From assembly GCA_020697295.1 (NCBI GenBank), contig JAJFBF010000014.1, positions 1 to 50,346 on the forward strand: a stretch of 50,346 nt of DNA, given 5' to 3'. Every line of letters begins with the position of its first letter. The first letter of the stretch is position 1. The DNA is from Moraxellaceae bacterium (GTDB lineage Bacteria > Pseudomonadota > Gammaproteobacteria > Pseudomonadales > Moraxellaceae). Positions 1 through 9,252 of this stretch are shown here, piece after piece. The notes beneath the pieces are model-generated. The model did not search any database. It worked only from the letters and a program-made list of their open reading frames with translations, and was not told the DNA's origin. The position numbers were made by a program, and so were the translations under genes.

Positions 1-28
1 CCTGAGGCTGGCGCGCCTGACCAGGTAC

Positions 29-60
29 CGGCCTGCGCGGGCACCGCCGCGCGCAGGCCG
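29..60. other. Perfect GC-rich hairpin upstream of ferritin-like gene
   Basis: An 11-bp perfect inverted repeat (CGGCCTGCGCG at 29-39, its complement at 50-60) encloses a 10-nt loop. No T-tract follows on either strand, so it is not a classical intrinsic terminator. It may be the 3' end structure of a gene lying left of the window or a leader structure. Nothing else is recognisable in bases 1-100. Confidence 0.5.
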
Positions 61-113
61 CATCGCGATTTCCAGCCGTCGCCAAGGCGGCACCGGAACT
101 GGAGGACAGCATC

Positions 114-869
114 ATGGAAAAATCCGTACAGATGGGCACCAATCGCACGGGCATCGACATGTCGCCCCTGCAGAGCAAGGTCATGATCAGCGGCGCTGCC
201 GCCGCCACACCCACCGGCGGCAGCGAGGCCGAGCTGCACGAACTGGGCAAGGAATACATCCGCAATGCCGGCGTCATCGGCACCGTGCCGCTGCCCGGCA
301 CCCTGCGCGGCGCCCTCAAGGCCATGAAGGACAAGCTGAGCGGCAAGCACACGGAAATCCTGCTCAACAAGATGGGCGAGCGCCTGGCCTTCGAGCGCAG
401 CGGCGTTCGTGTCTACGAGTGCTTTATCGCCAAGTGCGAGGCGGCGGCCGCAGCCGGCACCCTCCCGGCGGCCGTCGACCTCGACCTGCTGCGACAGTTC
501 TGCATCGAGGAAGCGCAGCACTTTGCACTGCTGCGGGATGTGCTGGCCGGCCTGGGCGCCGATCCCACGGCGCAGACGCCGGATGCGGATGTCGCGGCCG
601 TGGCATCGCTCGGGCTCATGAAAGTGATCCAGGACCCGCGCACCTCGGTGACGCAGTCACTGGAGGCCATGCTCAGCATCGAGATGACCGACAACGCCGC
701 CTGGGAATTGCTGGTGCGCCTGGCGCGCGAGATGACCATGGAGGCCATCGGCGACCAGTTCCATCAGGCCGAGGAGCAGGAAGACCGCCATCTCTCCACG
801 ATACGGCACTGGTACGAAGCGGCGGTGCGGGAGGAAGCGGGACTGGACGCCGCCCCCGGCACGCACTAG
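114..869 (+). CDS. Ferritin-like diiron-carboxylate protein
   Basis: A 251-residue soluble protein whose motif layout matches the ferritin-like four-helix-bundle superfamily. Candidate metal ligands are E94 in the first core helix, an ExxH pair at E133/H136, a glutamate near 184-190 and a second ExxH pair at E223/H226. Two E...ExxH sets are what a carboxylate-bridged diiron centre needs. The first ~75 residues are Ala/Gly-rich and less structured. A GGAGG ribosome site at 101-105, eight bases before the ATG, supports this start. The exact subfamily (oxygenase, oxidase or iron store) is not recognisable. No partner gene lies downstream: the next gene runs the other way. The fold is well supported and the function is unknown. 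Confidence 0.75.
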   Translation: MEKSVQMGTNRTGIDMSPLQSKVMISGAAAATPTGGSEAELHELGKEYIRNAGVIGTVPLPGTLRGALKAMKDKLSGKHTEILLNKMGERLAFERSGVRVYECFIAKCEAAAAAGTLPAAVDLDLLRQFCIEEAQHFALLRDVLAGLGADPTAQTPDADVAAVASLGLMKVIQDPRTSVTQSLEAMLSIEMTDNAAWELLVRLAREMTMEAIGDQFHQAEEQEDRHLSTIRHWYEAAVREEAGLDAAPGTH

Positions 870-961
870 CCGGCCGAATCACCGGCTCGCGGGCAGCGAT
901 GCCGGCGAGGCGATTTCGGCGCGCCCCCCAGCAGGCACCGGCCCTGGCACGACGCCTTGGC

Positions 962-2167
962 TCAGGCCTTTGCCGGGGCGGGCGGCGAAACCGTTTCCAC
1001 GCGGTTGCGGCCCGCCTCTTTCGCGCGGTACAGCGCCTCGTCCGCCGCCTTGATCAGCGTCGCAGCGCCAAGCTCGAAGCAGAGCTGGTTGGAGGCCAGG
1101 CCGAAGCTGGCGGTAACCTTGAACTTCGCGCCGTTCTCCGCCGTGACCAGGGCCTCTTCCAGGCGCTGGCGGCAACGCTCCGCGAGCACGAGGGCGCCCT
1201 CCAGCGAGGTATCCGGCAACAGGAGCAGGAACTCCTCGCCACCATAGCGGCCCACCGCATCGCACTGGCGAATCGCCCCCTGCACGACGGCGCAGGCCTG
1301 CTGCAGCACAAGGTCCCCGGTGGGATGCCCCCAGGTGTCGTTGACGTGCTTGAAGTGGTCGAGATCGAGGATGACCACGGCCAGCGGCGGACCATGGCGG
1401 CGCGTACGCGCGATTTCCTTGTCCAGCAATTCGAGGATGCTGCGCCGGTTGTGGATGCCGGTGAGCGCATCGGTGCGGCTGATGGTGTGGATGGTGGCCT
1501 CGCGCTGCCGCCAGGAGCTCAGGGCGCGATCCGCCATCACGATGATCACGAGTATCGGGGTGGCGGAGAGGAAATAGGAGCTGAGCGCCCAAAACAATGC
1601 GCTGGACTTGTCGGAGGGCGGCACCACGACGGGCGCATAGGGAAGGATGTCGAGGGCGGTGGTCACGGCCAGCACCAGGCAGCCTATCAGCGCCGCCAGG
1701 AAGGCCAGCAGCACCGGCATGCGCTCCAGCAGGATAAAGCCCACCACGGGTGCGCCCAGCATGACCACGCCCGTCATGATGGACTGCGTGCCGATAAGCC
1801 AGCCCGAGTAGGTCATGGTCATCGAATAGGACATCGTCGTGAGGTACTGGTACCAGGCCGCATCCGGCTGCCGCTTGCGCAAATACATGCCGAGGGCGAA
1901 CAGCAGCGCGGAGCCGGCGATCATGTACCAGAAGAACAGGATCGCCTGCATCCCGAACGCCACGTTGATGAGCTTGTCGCGGTCCGGCCGCTGCATCACG
2001 TATTCAAACCAGAGGATGATCTGGATGTAGAGCGGCGTGCCCAGCAGGAGCGGCAGCATGCCGCGGTCCACCGGGCTCCAGTTGATGATGTCGATGAGGA
2101 GCTGTCGCCAGTCCCTGAGTGGGCGAAAGCCCTTCCACCCCTCGCGCCGGATGCTGCTGGAGCTCAT
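962..2167 (-). CDS. Membrane-bound diguanylate cyclase (GGDEF)
   Basis: A 401-residue protein with about six hydrophobic segments (roughly residues 36-56, 68-93, 105-125, 131-147, 150-172 and 188-212), then a GGDEF domain (about 225-390). The active-site loop reads GGEEF at 309-313, the catalytically competent form. An RxxD inhibitory site (R300, D303) sits five residues before it, so it should make cyclic di-GMP with product inhibition. The membrane part matches no sensor domain I can name. A GGGAGG-type ribosome site precedes the ATG. A second GGDEF protein with similar architecture lies at 10880-12118. Confidence 0.9.
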   Translation of the reverse strand: MSSSSIRREGWKGFRPLRDWRQLLIDIINWSPVDRGMLPLLLGTPLYIQIILWFEYVMQRPDRDKLINVAFGMQAILFFWYMIAGSALLFALGMYLRKRQPDAAWYQYLTTMSYSMTMTYSGWLIGTQSIMTGVVMLGAPVVGFILLERMPVLLAFLAALIGCLVLAVTTALDILPYAPVVVPPSDKSSALFWALSSYFLSATPILVIIVMADRALSSWRQREATIHTISRTDALTGIHNRRSILELLDKEIARTRRHGPPLAVVILDLDHFKHVNDTWGHPTGDLVLQQACAVVQGAIRQCDAVGRYGGEEFLLLLPDTSLEGALVLAERCRQRLEEALVTAENGAKFKVTASFGLASNQLCFELGAATLIKAADEALYRAKEAGRNRVETVSPPAPAKA

Positions 2168-2332
2168 GCAGGGCTCCCTCCCTCTTTCTAGGTATTTCCC
2201 CAGAGGGTGCCCGGGCGGGTGGAGTGGCTCAAGACAGGAGGGCCGGACGGCCGGCAGAACCTACCAGCGGCGGCGCGAGGTCGCGGCCTGGCCGGGCGGC
2301 AGGGGCGGACAAAAGCCGAACCCCGGAAACGC

Positions 2333-2358
2333 GAACGCCGGCTGAAAAGCCGGCGTTC
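2333..2358. terminator. Hairpin downstream of tRNA-Phe
   Basis: A 10-bp perfect stem (GAACGCCGGC and complement) with loop TGAAAA lies 7 bases past the tRNA 3' end in the minus direction. There is only a weak T-stretch after the stem, so it may act as a processing barrier as much as a terminator. Confidence 0.6.
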
Positions 2359-2365
2359 GGAGATT

Positions 2366-2441
<76 letters not shown>

Positions 2442-2453
2442 GTGAAGGCGCGT

Positions 2454-2482
2454 ATTAAACCCACGGCCCAAGGGCGCGTCAA
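2454..2482 (-). promoter_or_regulatory. Sigma-70 promoter of tRNA-Phe
   Basis: On the minus strand TTGACG is followed by a 17-base spacer and TTTAAT, 12 bases before the tRNA 5' end. The discriminator (ACGCGCC) is GC-rich, typical of stable-RNA promoters under stringent control (family knowledge; not shown here). Confidence 0.8.
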
Positions 2483-2559
2483 GGCGAAGACTGCCAGCCA
2501 GACCGGTTTTTTGCCCACTTCCCGGCTCGCACCGCCTGACTCAGAGTATCGCGCGCCGT

Positions 2560-3777
2560 TTACGGCAGCGGCAGGTCCGGCAGGCGCGGGCCCACGGCGG
2601 CCACGCTTTCGGCCACATAGGCGCCAGCCTCGGGCGGATTCAGGCGCGCCAGCAAGCGCACCAGCTCGGCATAGGCCTCCGGCGACTTGCGCAGCGCCAG
2701 CGAGGCCTCGAAGTAGTGCCGGGCCTCGTCCCAGCGCCGGTTCTGCAGGCAAAGCCGCCCCAGCGCCAGCAACAGCGCCGGATTATGCGGATGCTCCGCC
2801 TCCAGCGCCTGCGCCCGCGCCAGCGCAGCGTCCGGCCGGGTGCTGCGGGTGCGGCCATAAGCCTCGATGGCCGCCGGACTCCACTCCTTGCCGAGCTGGC
2901 CGGCGAGCAGGGCTTCAGCCTCGTCGTCGGCGCCGATGCGGATCAGCTGCTCCGCATAGGCCACGCGCAGCTCCTCGTCCTGGCGCAGGTGCCGCGGCAG
3001 CGTCGTCCAATACTGTTCCAGCTTGCCCACCGTATAACTGCGGTCGACCCGGCTGGCGGCCTGGCCCAGCCACGCCAGCACTTCGCGGCAGGCGCGTTTC
3101 TCCAGGGCCTCGAAGCGCGCGTCCTCGCTCTTGCCACGCCGCAGCAGGGGCAGCAGGTCGGCCAGCTCGCCCCATTTCTGCAGGCGGGTCAGCACGTCCA
3201 CGCGCAAGCGCAACACGCTCTCGTCCTTGCGGAACTTGTCCTGCAGGCGCGCCAGCAGCACCGACGCCTGCTCCCAGCGGCCACCCCCCATCAGCAAGCG
3301 CGCCCGGGCCAGGCCCACGGCTAGGCGATTGCCACGTTCCTCGGCCAGCACCAGGTATTGCTCGGCGCGGTCCATGGCCTGGCCGCGCAGGGCCGCCCGC
3401 GCCGCGCCCAGCCAGGCCGGCAGCGGCTGCGGCGAGAGCCGCGCCGCCGCAAAGAACTGGCGTTCGGCGCGACGCCAGTCGCCGCGCTCGAAAGCCACCG
3501 TGGCCTCCTGCAAGGCACGGGCGCTGCGCTGCAGGTGGCGCTGCTGCGTCCAGCGCGACCACCAGCCATTAAAGCCGAGCAGGCGCACCAGCAGGTCGGT
3601 GCACACCATGGCGACGATCAGGCTGAGCAGCCAGGCCACGATGCCCACCCAGAGACTCATTTCCACCGAGGTCAGGCCCCAGCTGACGAGTACATAGCCG
3701 GGGTCGTGCAGCAGCCACAGCCCGAGCAGCGCGCCCAGGCCAAGCAGGATGAGGATGAGCAGCAGGGACTGCTTCAT
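2560..3777 (-). CDS. hemY: HemY-type TPR membrane protein
   Basis: A 405-residue inner-membrane protein with two N-terminal transmembrane segments (about 4-24 and 41-62), then a long TPR-like alpha-helical region. It matches the proteobacterial HemY_N/TPR family found after hemX. This HemY is distinct from the Bacillus protoporphyrinogen oxidase of the same name. It is linked to haem biosynthesis mainly by operon position, and its molecular role is poorly defined. Its ATG overlaps the hemX stop by four bases (3774-3777), so translation is probably coupled. No clear terminator lies before the tRNA. Confidence 0.92.
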   Translation of the reverse strand: MKQSLLLILILLGLGALLGLWLLHDPGYVLVSWGLTSVEMSLWVGIVAWLLSLIVAMVCTDLLVRLLGFNGWWSRWTQQRHLQRSARALQEATVAFERGDWRRAERQFFAAARLSPQPLPAWLGAARAALRGQAMDRAEQYLVLAEERGNRLAVGLARARLLMGGGRWEQASVLLARLQDKFRKDESVLRLRVDVLTRLQKWGELADLLPLLRRGKSEDARFEALEKRACREVLAWLGQAASRVDRSYTVGKLEQYWTTLPRHLRQDEELRVAYAEQLIRIGADDEAEALLAGQLGKEWSPAAIEAYGRTRSTRPDAALARAQALEAEHPHNPALLLALGRLCLQNRRWDEARHYFEASLALRKSPEAYAELVRLLARLNPPEAGAYVAESVAAVGPRLPDLPLP

Positions 3778-4838
3778 GGCGCGGTCCGCGCCGGAGCGGG
3801 CAGCATCAGGGCAGGCGGCGCCAGCGCATCGCGCGCGGACAGGGCGTCCAGGGCCCGGACCGAGGCGGACAGATCCGGCAGGGCCGGACGGATATCCACG
3901 GCCGCGAGGCTGTCGAGCTCGCGCTGCAGGCCCTGGAGCTCGGCCTTGGGCAGCATGGCGTAATAGCGCGCCAGGCGGCCGCGGGCGCTGGCCAGGCTGC
4001 GCCGGAAAATCTCCGGCTCCCCGCGCAGCAGGCCGAGCTGCGCCTGGGACAGGTCGAGGCGCAGGCTCTCCCGCACCAAAGACCGGTCGGCATCGCTCAG
4101 CAGCGGCTGCAGCGGCTCCTCGTAGCGGCGCACGGTGACCAGGCTGCGCAGGCGCGCCCAGCCCGACTCGAGCACCGCGCCCGGGGCAGGCGTGGCCGGC
4201 GCCACGATCGCGCCCGCCTGGCGGGCGCGCCCGCCGCTCTCGGCCGGAATCCGCAGGGCGGCCACGCGCTCGCTGAGGGCCCCGAGGCGCAAATACAGGC
4301 CGGACACATCGACGCCCTGCGCCGCGACCAGGGCGATGCGGTCCCGCGCCAGCGCCTCCCGCAGCGGCAGCAGCCGGTTGTCACCATTGGCGGCCAGCAG
4401 GCGATCGGCCACCTCGATCAGGGCGCGCGCGCCGGCAATGTCGCGGGTCAGCTGCAGGTGCTGCTGCGCCAGGTGCAGGTAATGCTCGGCCTCATTGAGC
4501 AGCCAGGCGCGGCGCTGCTCGACATTGAGGCTGTCGTCGAGACGCCCGAGGCGGGACTTCAGCTCGTCGATCTGGCGGCTTTTCAGGGTGAGGTCGTCCA
4601 CCAGTCGTGTTTGCTGGCGGCGCATGTCGTTCAGGCGGGTCTCGAGCAGCACCAGCTTGTCGTGGTCGCGGTGCAGGACGGTGGCGTCCTCGCGCGTCAG
4701 CCACCACACATAGCCGCCCAGGCCGAGCGCGAGCAGGGCCAGCAAGTAGGCGAGGTAGGGCCGGGAGCGCACCGCGATCACGGCGCCGGATACCAGCGGA
4801 ATGCGGCTTTCGGACGCAGGCTTGTCTCGGGCTGTCAT
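3774..4838 (-). CDS. hemX: HemX-like membrane protein
   Basis: A 354-residue protein with one N-terminal transmembrane segment (about 27-47), a coiled coil (about 58-105) and a periplasmic helical domain. The stretch around residues 113-132 (AWLLNEAEHYLHLAQQHLQL) is the family hallmark. Despite the usual label of uroporphyrin-III C-methyltransferase, this family lacks the methyltransferase domain, so enzymatic activity is doubtful. It sits between hemD (138 bases upstream) and hemY (4-base overlap). An AAGGA ribosome site lies before the ATG. Confidence 0.92.
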   Translation of the reverse strand: MTARDKPASESRIPLVSGAVIAVRSRPYLAYLLALLALGLGGYVWWLTREDATVLHRDHDKLVLLETRLNDMRRQQTRLVDDLTLKSRQIDELKSRLGRLDDSLNVEQRRAWLLNEAEHYLHLAQQHLQLTRDIAGARALIEVADRLLAANGDNRLLPLREALARDRIALVAAQGVDVSGLYLRLGALSERVAALRIPAESGGRARQAGAIVAPATPAPGAVLESGWARLRSLVTVRRYEEPLQPLLSDADRSLVRESLRLDLSQAQLGLLRGEPEIFRRSLASARGRLARYYAMLPKAELQGLQRELDSLAAVDIRPALPDLSASVRALDALSARDALAPPALMLPAPARTAP

Positions 4839-4976
4839 GGAAGATCCTTTGTCCGCAGGCGATTGGAGATGTGGCGGCGCACGAGGCGCGAGGAGAAGCG
4901 CGGCTGGACTGCAAAAATAGGGGAGCAGGCCGGCTTTGGCAATGCACCGCGCGCCCTCGCTGCCGCCGTCCGGGAC

Positions 4977-5720
4977 TCAGGCGCCGGCCCGGGCCTCGAG
5001 CGCCGCCACCAGGCTGCCGGCATCGGCCGCTGCCGCAAGGTCAACGCGCGCACCGGCGGCCTGCGCCATCGCGCTCATGCGCGGACTCACCACCAGCCAG
5101 CGCGGGCCGGTGGCGGCCGCGCCCGCCACCGCCAGCCAGTGGCGCAAGGCGTCGGGACTGGTCAGCACGACCACGTCCGGCGTCGCCTCCGCGAGCGCGC
5201 GCCACTGCGCCGCTGCGGCGGCGGGCAGCACGCGCCGGTAAAGCGCGATCACATCCACGCGAGCGCCACGGGCCCGCAGCGTTTCGGGCAGCAGTTCGCG
5301 CCCGCCCTCGCCGCGCAGCAGCAGGAAGCGCAGGCCGGCAACCTGCTCCAGCGCCGGCAGGGCCAGCAACCCCTCGCTGTCGGCCTGCGCCGGCACGGTG
5401 ACGGCAAGGCCGGCATCGCGCAGTAGGCGGGCGGTGGAGTCGCCGACGGCATAGGCCGGCAGGCGGTGCGGCCACTGCGGCCAGCAGCCGGCCACGGCAT
5501 CGAGACCCAGGCGGGCGGCATTGGCGCTGACAAAGATGACGCCATCATAGCGATCGAGGTCCAGCAGCAGGCGCTCGTCTGCGGGCGCCAGCGCCAGTGG
5601 CTCAATCCCGATCAGGGGCAGTTCGCTGACGCGGGCGCCCGCCGCGACGAGGGCTGCGCTCAGCGCCGCCGCCTGGTGCGCGGGACGCGTATTGAGGATG
5701 TGCAGGCCGGCCAGGCTCAT
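4977..5720 (-). CDS. hemD: Uroporphyrinogen-III synthase
   Basis: A 247-residue HemD. It cyclises hydroxymethylbilane to uroporphyrinogen III with inversion of ring D, the branch point to haem, sirohaem and cobalamin. The family is weakly conserved. Here the [10 protein letters not shown] start, the [10 protein letters not shown] segment near 78-88 and the [13 protein letters not shown] segment near 175-187 fit it. The ATG overlaps the hemC stop by four bases (5717-5720), so the two enzymes are translated from one message. Length is normal. Confidence 0.95.
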   Translation of the reverse strand: MSLAGLHILNTRPAHQAAALSAALVAAGARVSELPLIGIEPLALAPADERLLLDLDRYDGVIFVSANAARLGLDAVAGCWPQWPHRLPAYAVGDSTARLLRDAGLAVTVPAQADSEGLLALPALEQVAGLRFLLLRGEGGRELLPETLRARGARVDVIALYRRVLPAAAAAQWRALAEATPDVVVLTSPDALRHWLAVAGAAATGPRWLVVSPRMSAMAQAAGARVDLAAAADAGSLVAALEARAGA

Positions 5721-6646
5721 GCCTGCCCGTAGACGTCGGCCAGGATGCGGCCCGCGCCGGCGGCCAGCAGGCGCTCGGCCAGCGCCACGCCCAGCGCCTC
5801 GGCCTCGTGGCGCGACCCGCGGATCTCGTCGCGGATGATCTCGCGGCCGTCCACGCTGCCCACCAGGGCGCGCAGCGTGAGCTCTTCACCGGCGAGCTCG
5901 GCATAGCCGGCAATGGGCACCTGGCAGCCGCCCTGCAAGTGCCGGTTCATGGCGCGCTCGGCGCTCACCCGCTGTGCGCTCTCGACATGATTGAGCGGCG
6001 CCACCAGGGCGGCGACCCGGGCGTCGCCCAGGCGCGCCTCGATGCCGAGGGCGCCCTGGCCCACGGCGGGCAGCGAGTCTTCCGGGGCGATGCCGGCGCG
6101 GATACGGTCATGAAAGCCGAGGCGCTTGAGGCCGGCGCTGGCGAGGATGAGGGCGTCGTACTCGCCAGCATCGAGCTTGGCGAGACGGGTATTCACATTG
6201 CCGCGCAGGTCGCGGATGACGAGGTCGGGTCGCGCGGCGCGGAGCTGACACTGCCGGCGCAGGCTGGAGGTACCGACCACGGCGCCGGCCGGCAGGGCCG
6301 CCAGGCCGTCAAAGCGGTTGGACACGAAGGCATCGCGCGGATCCTCGCGCTCGCCGATGGCGACCAGGCCCAGGCCCTCGGGGAACTCCATGGGCACATC
6401 CTTCATCGAATGCACGGCGAGGTCGGCGCGACCGTCGAGCAGCGCCACCTCCAGCTCTTTGACGAACAGGCCCTTGCCGCCGATCTTGGCCAGCGGCGTG
6501 TCCAGGATCTTGTCGCCCTGGGTGGTGAAAGTGACCAGCTCCACGCGCAGGCCCGGATGCAGGCGCTCGAGTTCGGCGCGGACGTGTTCGGCCTGCCACA
6601 GGGCCAGCGGGGATTTGCGGGTGGCGATGCGAAGGAGTTCGGTCAT
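5717..6646 (-). CDS. hemC: Hydroxymethylbilane synthase (porphobilinogen deaminase)
   Basis: A 309-residue HemC. It polymerises four porphobilinogens into hydroxymethylbilane on a covalently attached dipyrromethane cofactor. The cofactor cysteine is C241 in the [12 protein letters not shown] motif, and the catalytic aspartate is D83 in HSMKDVP. The N-terminal [14 protein letters not shown] and the central GTSSLRR and LRGNVNTRL motifs are intact. It is the first gene of the hemCDXY run. A non-coding stretch of about 190 bases separates it from the lipoprotein gene upstream, so it probably has its own promoter. Confidence 0.97.
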   Translation of the reverse strand: MTELLRIATRKSPLALWQAEHVRAELERLHPGLRVELVTFTTQGDKILDTPLAKIGGKGLFVKELEVALLDGRADLAVHSMKDVPMEFPEGLGLVAIGEREDPRDAFVSNRFDGLAALPAGAVVGTSSLRRQCQLRAARPDLVIRDLRGNVNTRLAKLDAGEYDALILASAGLKRLGFHDRIRAGIAPEDSLPAVGQGALGIEARLGDARVAALVAPLNHVESAQRVSAERAMNRHLQGGCQVPIAGYAELAGEELTLRALVGSVDGREIIRDEIRGSRHEAEALGVALAERLLAAGAGRILADVYGQA

Positions 6647-6811
6647 GACAGGACAGCGGCAACGGAAAAGGCCGCCAGTTTACCCGATGCGCCGGGGCGG
6701 GCGGCAGCTTTCACCGGCACGGCCCCACCCGCAAGGCCAATGGCGCCGGCCGCCCTGTCAGCGCCAGAAACAGCAAGGCCCGGACCATGGGCCGGGCCTG
6801 GAGACACACCG

Positions 6812-6829
6812 GGGCGGCAAAAGCCGCCC
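6812..6829. terminator. Hairpin after TRL-like lipoprotein gene
   Basis: A 7-bp GC stem (GGGCGGC / GCCGCCC) with an AAAA loop lies 8 bases past the stop of the upstream minus-strand gene. A second inverted repeat (AGGCCCGG / CCGGGCCT) lies at 6776-6799. Neither has a good T-tract, so termination is plausible but not certain. Confidence 0.45.
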
Positions 6830-6836
6830 GGGAGGA

Positions 6837-7148
6837 TCAGTTGCCGTAAACGACCGTGGTGTAGTCGGCGACGACACCGAGGATGACCTGGGTCTCATGA
6901 TCCACATGGTGGATCTTGGTGATGCCGCCGTTCTTGGCGGCTTCCTCGATGCTGGCGTTGCCGGTGGCGTAGAGGCCGAAGAAGGAGCGGGCGGTGGAGC
7001 GGCCGACCTTGGTGGGCTTGTCGGCGGAGCCGGTGACGCCGACCGGACCGGTGACACTGGAATAGAGCAGACCGTTGACCGGGGCATTGGCCACGGCGCA
7101 GCCAGAGAGGACGATGGCCAGGGTGCTGGCAGCGAGCAGGCGCTTCAT
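6837..7148 (-). CDS. TRL-like family small lipoprotein
   Basis: A 103-residue secreted protein. The signal peptide ends in a lipobox (LSGC, lipidated Cys at 17), so the mature protein is probably membrane-anchored. The remainder matches the TRL-like family: a Gly/Ser/Val-rich start followed by the ITKIHHVDHET segment (about 76-86) and the VVYG ending. The family function is unknown. An AAGGAG ribosome site lies seven bases before the ATG. It sits between algR and hemC, all on the minus strand, but is flanked by non-coding gaps and is probably an independent unit. Confidence 0.8.
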   Translation of the reverse strand: MKRLLAASTLAIVLSGCAVANAPVNGLLYSSVTGPVGVTGSADKPTKVGRSTARSFFGLYATGNASIEEAAKNGGITKIHHVDHETQVILGVVADYTTVVYGN

Positions 7149-7245
7149 GGGGAACTCCTTGTTGTTTTGGGCGCCGCGGGCAGGCGCGGCCGTGGGGCGA
7201 CTTTAAGGAAGCGCCGCCCAAATATCCATACTTGCCGCCGCCCGC

Positions 7246-7986
7246 TCAGAGCTTCTGCATGGTCTCGCGCAGCTCCGGCAGGTGCCGGCGGCTGACCACG
7301 AGGCGGTCCTCGATGCCCTTGATGCGGACCTGGTACTGCCCCGGGGCCACCAGCTCGAGGCCGTCCAGGAAGGCCAGGGCCAGCAGGGCATTGCGGTGGA
7401 TCCGGATAAAGCGCGGGCCGAACTCGTTCTCGAGATCCTTCAGGGTCTCGTCGATCAGCACCTCGCCCTTGCCGTGGCGCACCGTCACATATTTCTGGTC
7501 GGCCAGGAAATAGCGCACGTCATCCACCGGGATCAGCTCGATGCCGCGATGGGTCTTGGCGGTGATGTGACTGCGGCCGTTGGTGCGGGCGTCGTCGGCG
7601 CTGGTCTTCACCGCCTCGAGCTGGGCACGATTGACGCGCGTGGCGCGCTCCAGGGCTTCGGCCAGCTGCTCCTTGCGCACCGGCTTGAGCAGGTAGCCCA
7701 CGGCCTGCACCTGGAAGGCGGCGAGCGCATGCTCGTCGTAGGCGGTACAGAAAATCACCGCCGGCGGCGCCGGCAGCCTGGCCAGCAACTCGGCGCAGGC
7801 GAGGCCGTCCATGACCGGCATGCGCAGGTCCAGCAGCACCACGTCCGGCTGCAGCACCGTCACCTGGTGCAGGCAGTCCTCGCCGTTCTCGGCCTCTCCC
7901 ACGATCTCGTAGCCATCCATGTCACGGAGGAAGCGGGCGAGTCGCTCGCGGGCCAGGGCCTCGTCGTCGCAAATCAGCACCTTCAT
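7246..7986 (-). CDS. algR: LytTR-family response regulator, AlgR-like
   Basis: A 246-residue regulator. The N-terminal receiver domain (1-120) has acidic pocket D7/D8, phospho-acceptor D53 and conserved K101. The C-terminal LytTR DNA-binding domain (about 140-240) includes FIRIHRNALL and VSRRHLPEL. In Pseudomonas the orthologue AlgR controls alginate, twitching motility and virulence genes. Only the regulator type is shown here. The start lies one base past the algZ stop (TGACATG), with an AGGAG site inside the end of algZ, so sensor and regulator are co-translated. The next gene downstream is the TRL-like lipoprotein, not hemC as in Pseudomonas. Confidence 0.93.
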   Translation of the reverse strand: MKVLICDDEALARERLARFLRDMDGYEIVGEAENGEDCLHQVTVLQPDVVLLDLRMPVMDGLACAELLARLPAPPAVIFCTAYDEHALAAFQVQAVGYLLKPVRKEQLAEALERATRVNRAQLEAVKTSADDARTNGRSHITAKTHRGIELIPVDDVRYFLADQKYVTVRHGKGEVLIDETLKDLENEFGPRFIRIHRNALLALAFLDGLELVAPGQYQVRIKGIEDRLVVSRRHLPELRETMQKL

Positions 7987-7987
7987 G

Positions 7988-9112
7988 TCACGCTCCTTCT
8001 TCTGCGGATTCTTCTAGTTTTACGGAAGCGGCGGGGGCCGCCCTTCCCGGCGCAAGGCTGAGAGGATAGGAAACAACCGTGGTGTGCACGGTTTCATCGG
8101 CATGCGTGGTGAGCTTGGCCGTTTCGCCGTAGTGGGCCATCAGGCGCTGGCGGATGTTGTTGAGCGCCATGCGGTTGCCGCGCGCGGACGAGACCGCGGC
8201 CTTGGCTACCGGATTGGTGATGATGATGCTGACGTCGCGGCCGTCGTAATCCAGCGTGATGCGCACCACGCTCTGCTCCGCGCGCGGCTCCACGCCGTGA
8301 TAGATGGCGTTCTCGATCAGGGGCTGCAGGGTCAGCGCCGGAATGCGCACCTGCTCGGGCACCGTATTGAACTTCCACTCCACCTGCAGGCGATCACCCA
8401 GGCGGAATTTTTCAATGTTCACGTAGTGCTGGCAGAGCTCCAGCTCTTCGTTCATGGACACCTCGCCCTCGGCCTTGAGGCTGGCGCGAAAGAGCTCGGA
8501 GAGGTCTTCCACCGCCTGCTCGGCCTTGTCCGGATCCACATGGATCAGACTGGCGATGATATTCATGGAATTGAACAGGAAATGAGGCCGGATTCGCGAT
8601 TGCAGCGCCTGCAGGCGCGCGGTGAGCTCGGTACGCTGGCGCGCGCGCAGCTGCTCCTGCAAAAAGAAGTACCGCATGATGAGGCCGGTGACGATGGCGC
8701 CCATGAGCACGTTGCGCAGGATGTCCTGGCCGCTCACGGAATAGAACCAGGCGATGCGGGCAAAGCGCAGCGCGGGCTCGGCCAGCCAGCTGAACAGCGC
8801 GACGAGGGCCACCACCACCATGAAGCTGAGGGCGGCGGCGGTGGAGCTGGGCAGGCGCATCAGCGGACGCCGCAGCTTGCACAGCAGGGCGCCACTGACG
8901 AGCACGATCCACTGCACCAGGAAGGAAGTCAGGGCGAGGCGGTCCCAGGGAAAACCTTCGAGCCGGTCGACGCCGGCCAGCACCAGCAGCACCGCCAGCA
9001 GCTCGGCCACGATGACCAGGCGCAGGAGGGACTGGGCGGCACAGAAGTCCGGCAGGAAGAAATCCTCCCCCCCCTCTTCTGTGACCTGGTTGTTATTTTT
9101 GTTGTGTCGCAT
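7988..9112 (-). CDS. algZ: LytS-type sensor histidine kinase, AlgZ/FimS-like
   Basis: A membrane histidine kinase (374 residues from this start). Four or five hydrophobic segments fill the first half. The His_kinase domain follows with phospho-acceptor His in [10 protein letters not shown] and an ATPase N-box ([12 protein letters not shown]). It should phosphorylate the adjacent AlgR-like regulator. The frame extends 15 codons upstream to a TTG at 9157, but the ATG at 9112 is the better start: it is a standard codon and lengthens the divergent argH/algZ control region to 140 bases. Known AlgZ proteins have degenerate kinase boxes, and here too a canonical G-rich box is hard to see. Confidence 0.92.
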   Translation of the reverse strand: MRHNKNNNQVTEEGGEDFFLPDFCAAQSLLRLVIVAELLAVLLVLAGVDRLEGFPWDRLALTSFLVQWIVLVSGALLCKLRRPLMRLPSSTAAALSFMVVVALVALFSWLAEPALRFARIAWFYSVSGQDILRNVLMGAIVTGLIMRYFFLQEQLRARQRTELTARLQALQSRIRPHFLFNSMNIIASLIHVDPDKAEQAVEDLSELFRASLKAEGEVSMNEELELCQHYVNIEKFRLGDRLQVEWKFNTVPEQVRIPALTLQPLIENAIYHGVEPRAEQSVVRITLDYDGRDVSIIITNPVAKAAVSSARGNRMALNNIRQRLMAHYGETAKLTTHADETVHTTVVSYPLSLAPGRAAPAASVKLEESAEEGA

Positions 9113-9252
9113 GTCTCCGAGTCTGCCCCCTTCCCCGACGAACGGCAAGTCAGGCAAACGGCCGCGGTTGCCGGTATACTGCGCCCCATCCCCGGTTTAC
9201 CGCCGTTCGCCGGCGCCCATCCCCGGCAAATCCTTCGACTATCGAGTTCTGC

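Noticed and set aside
419-2191. 590-codon open frame overlapping the ferritin-like and diguanylate cyclase genes
   Set aside because: Low-complexity Arg/Gly/His-rich translation in a shadow frame of two well-supported genes.
9175-9180. TATACT as the -10 element for argH
   Set aside because: No -35 at a suitable distance; GTATAC is palindromic and is not enough to call a promoter.
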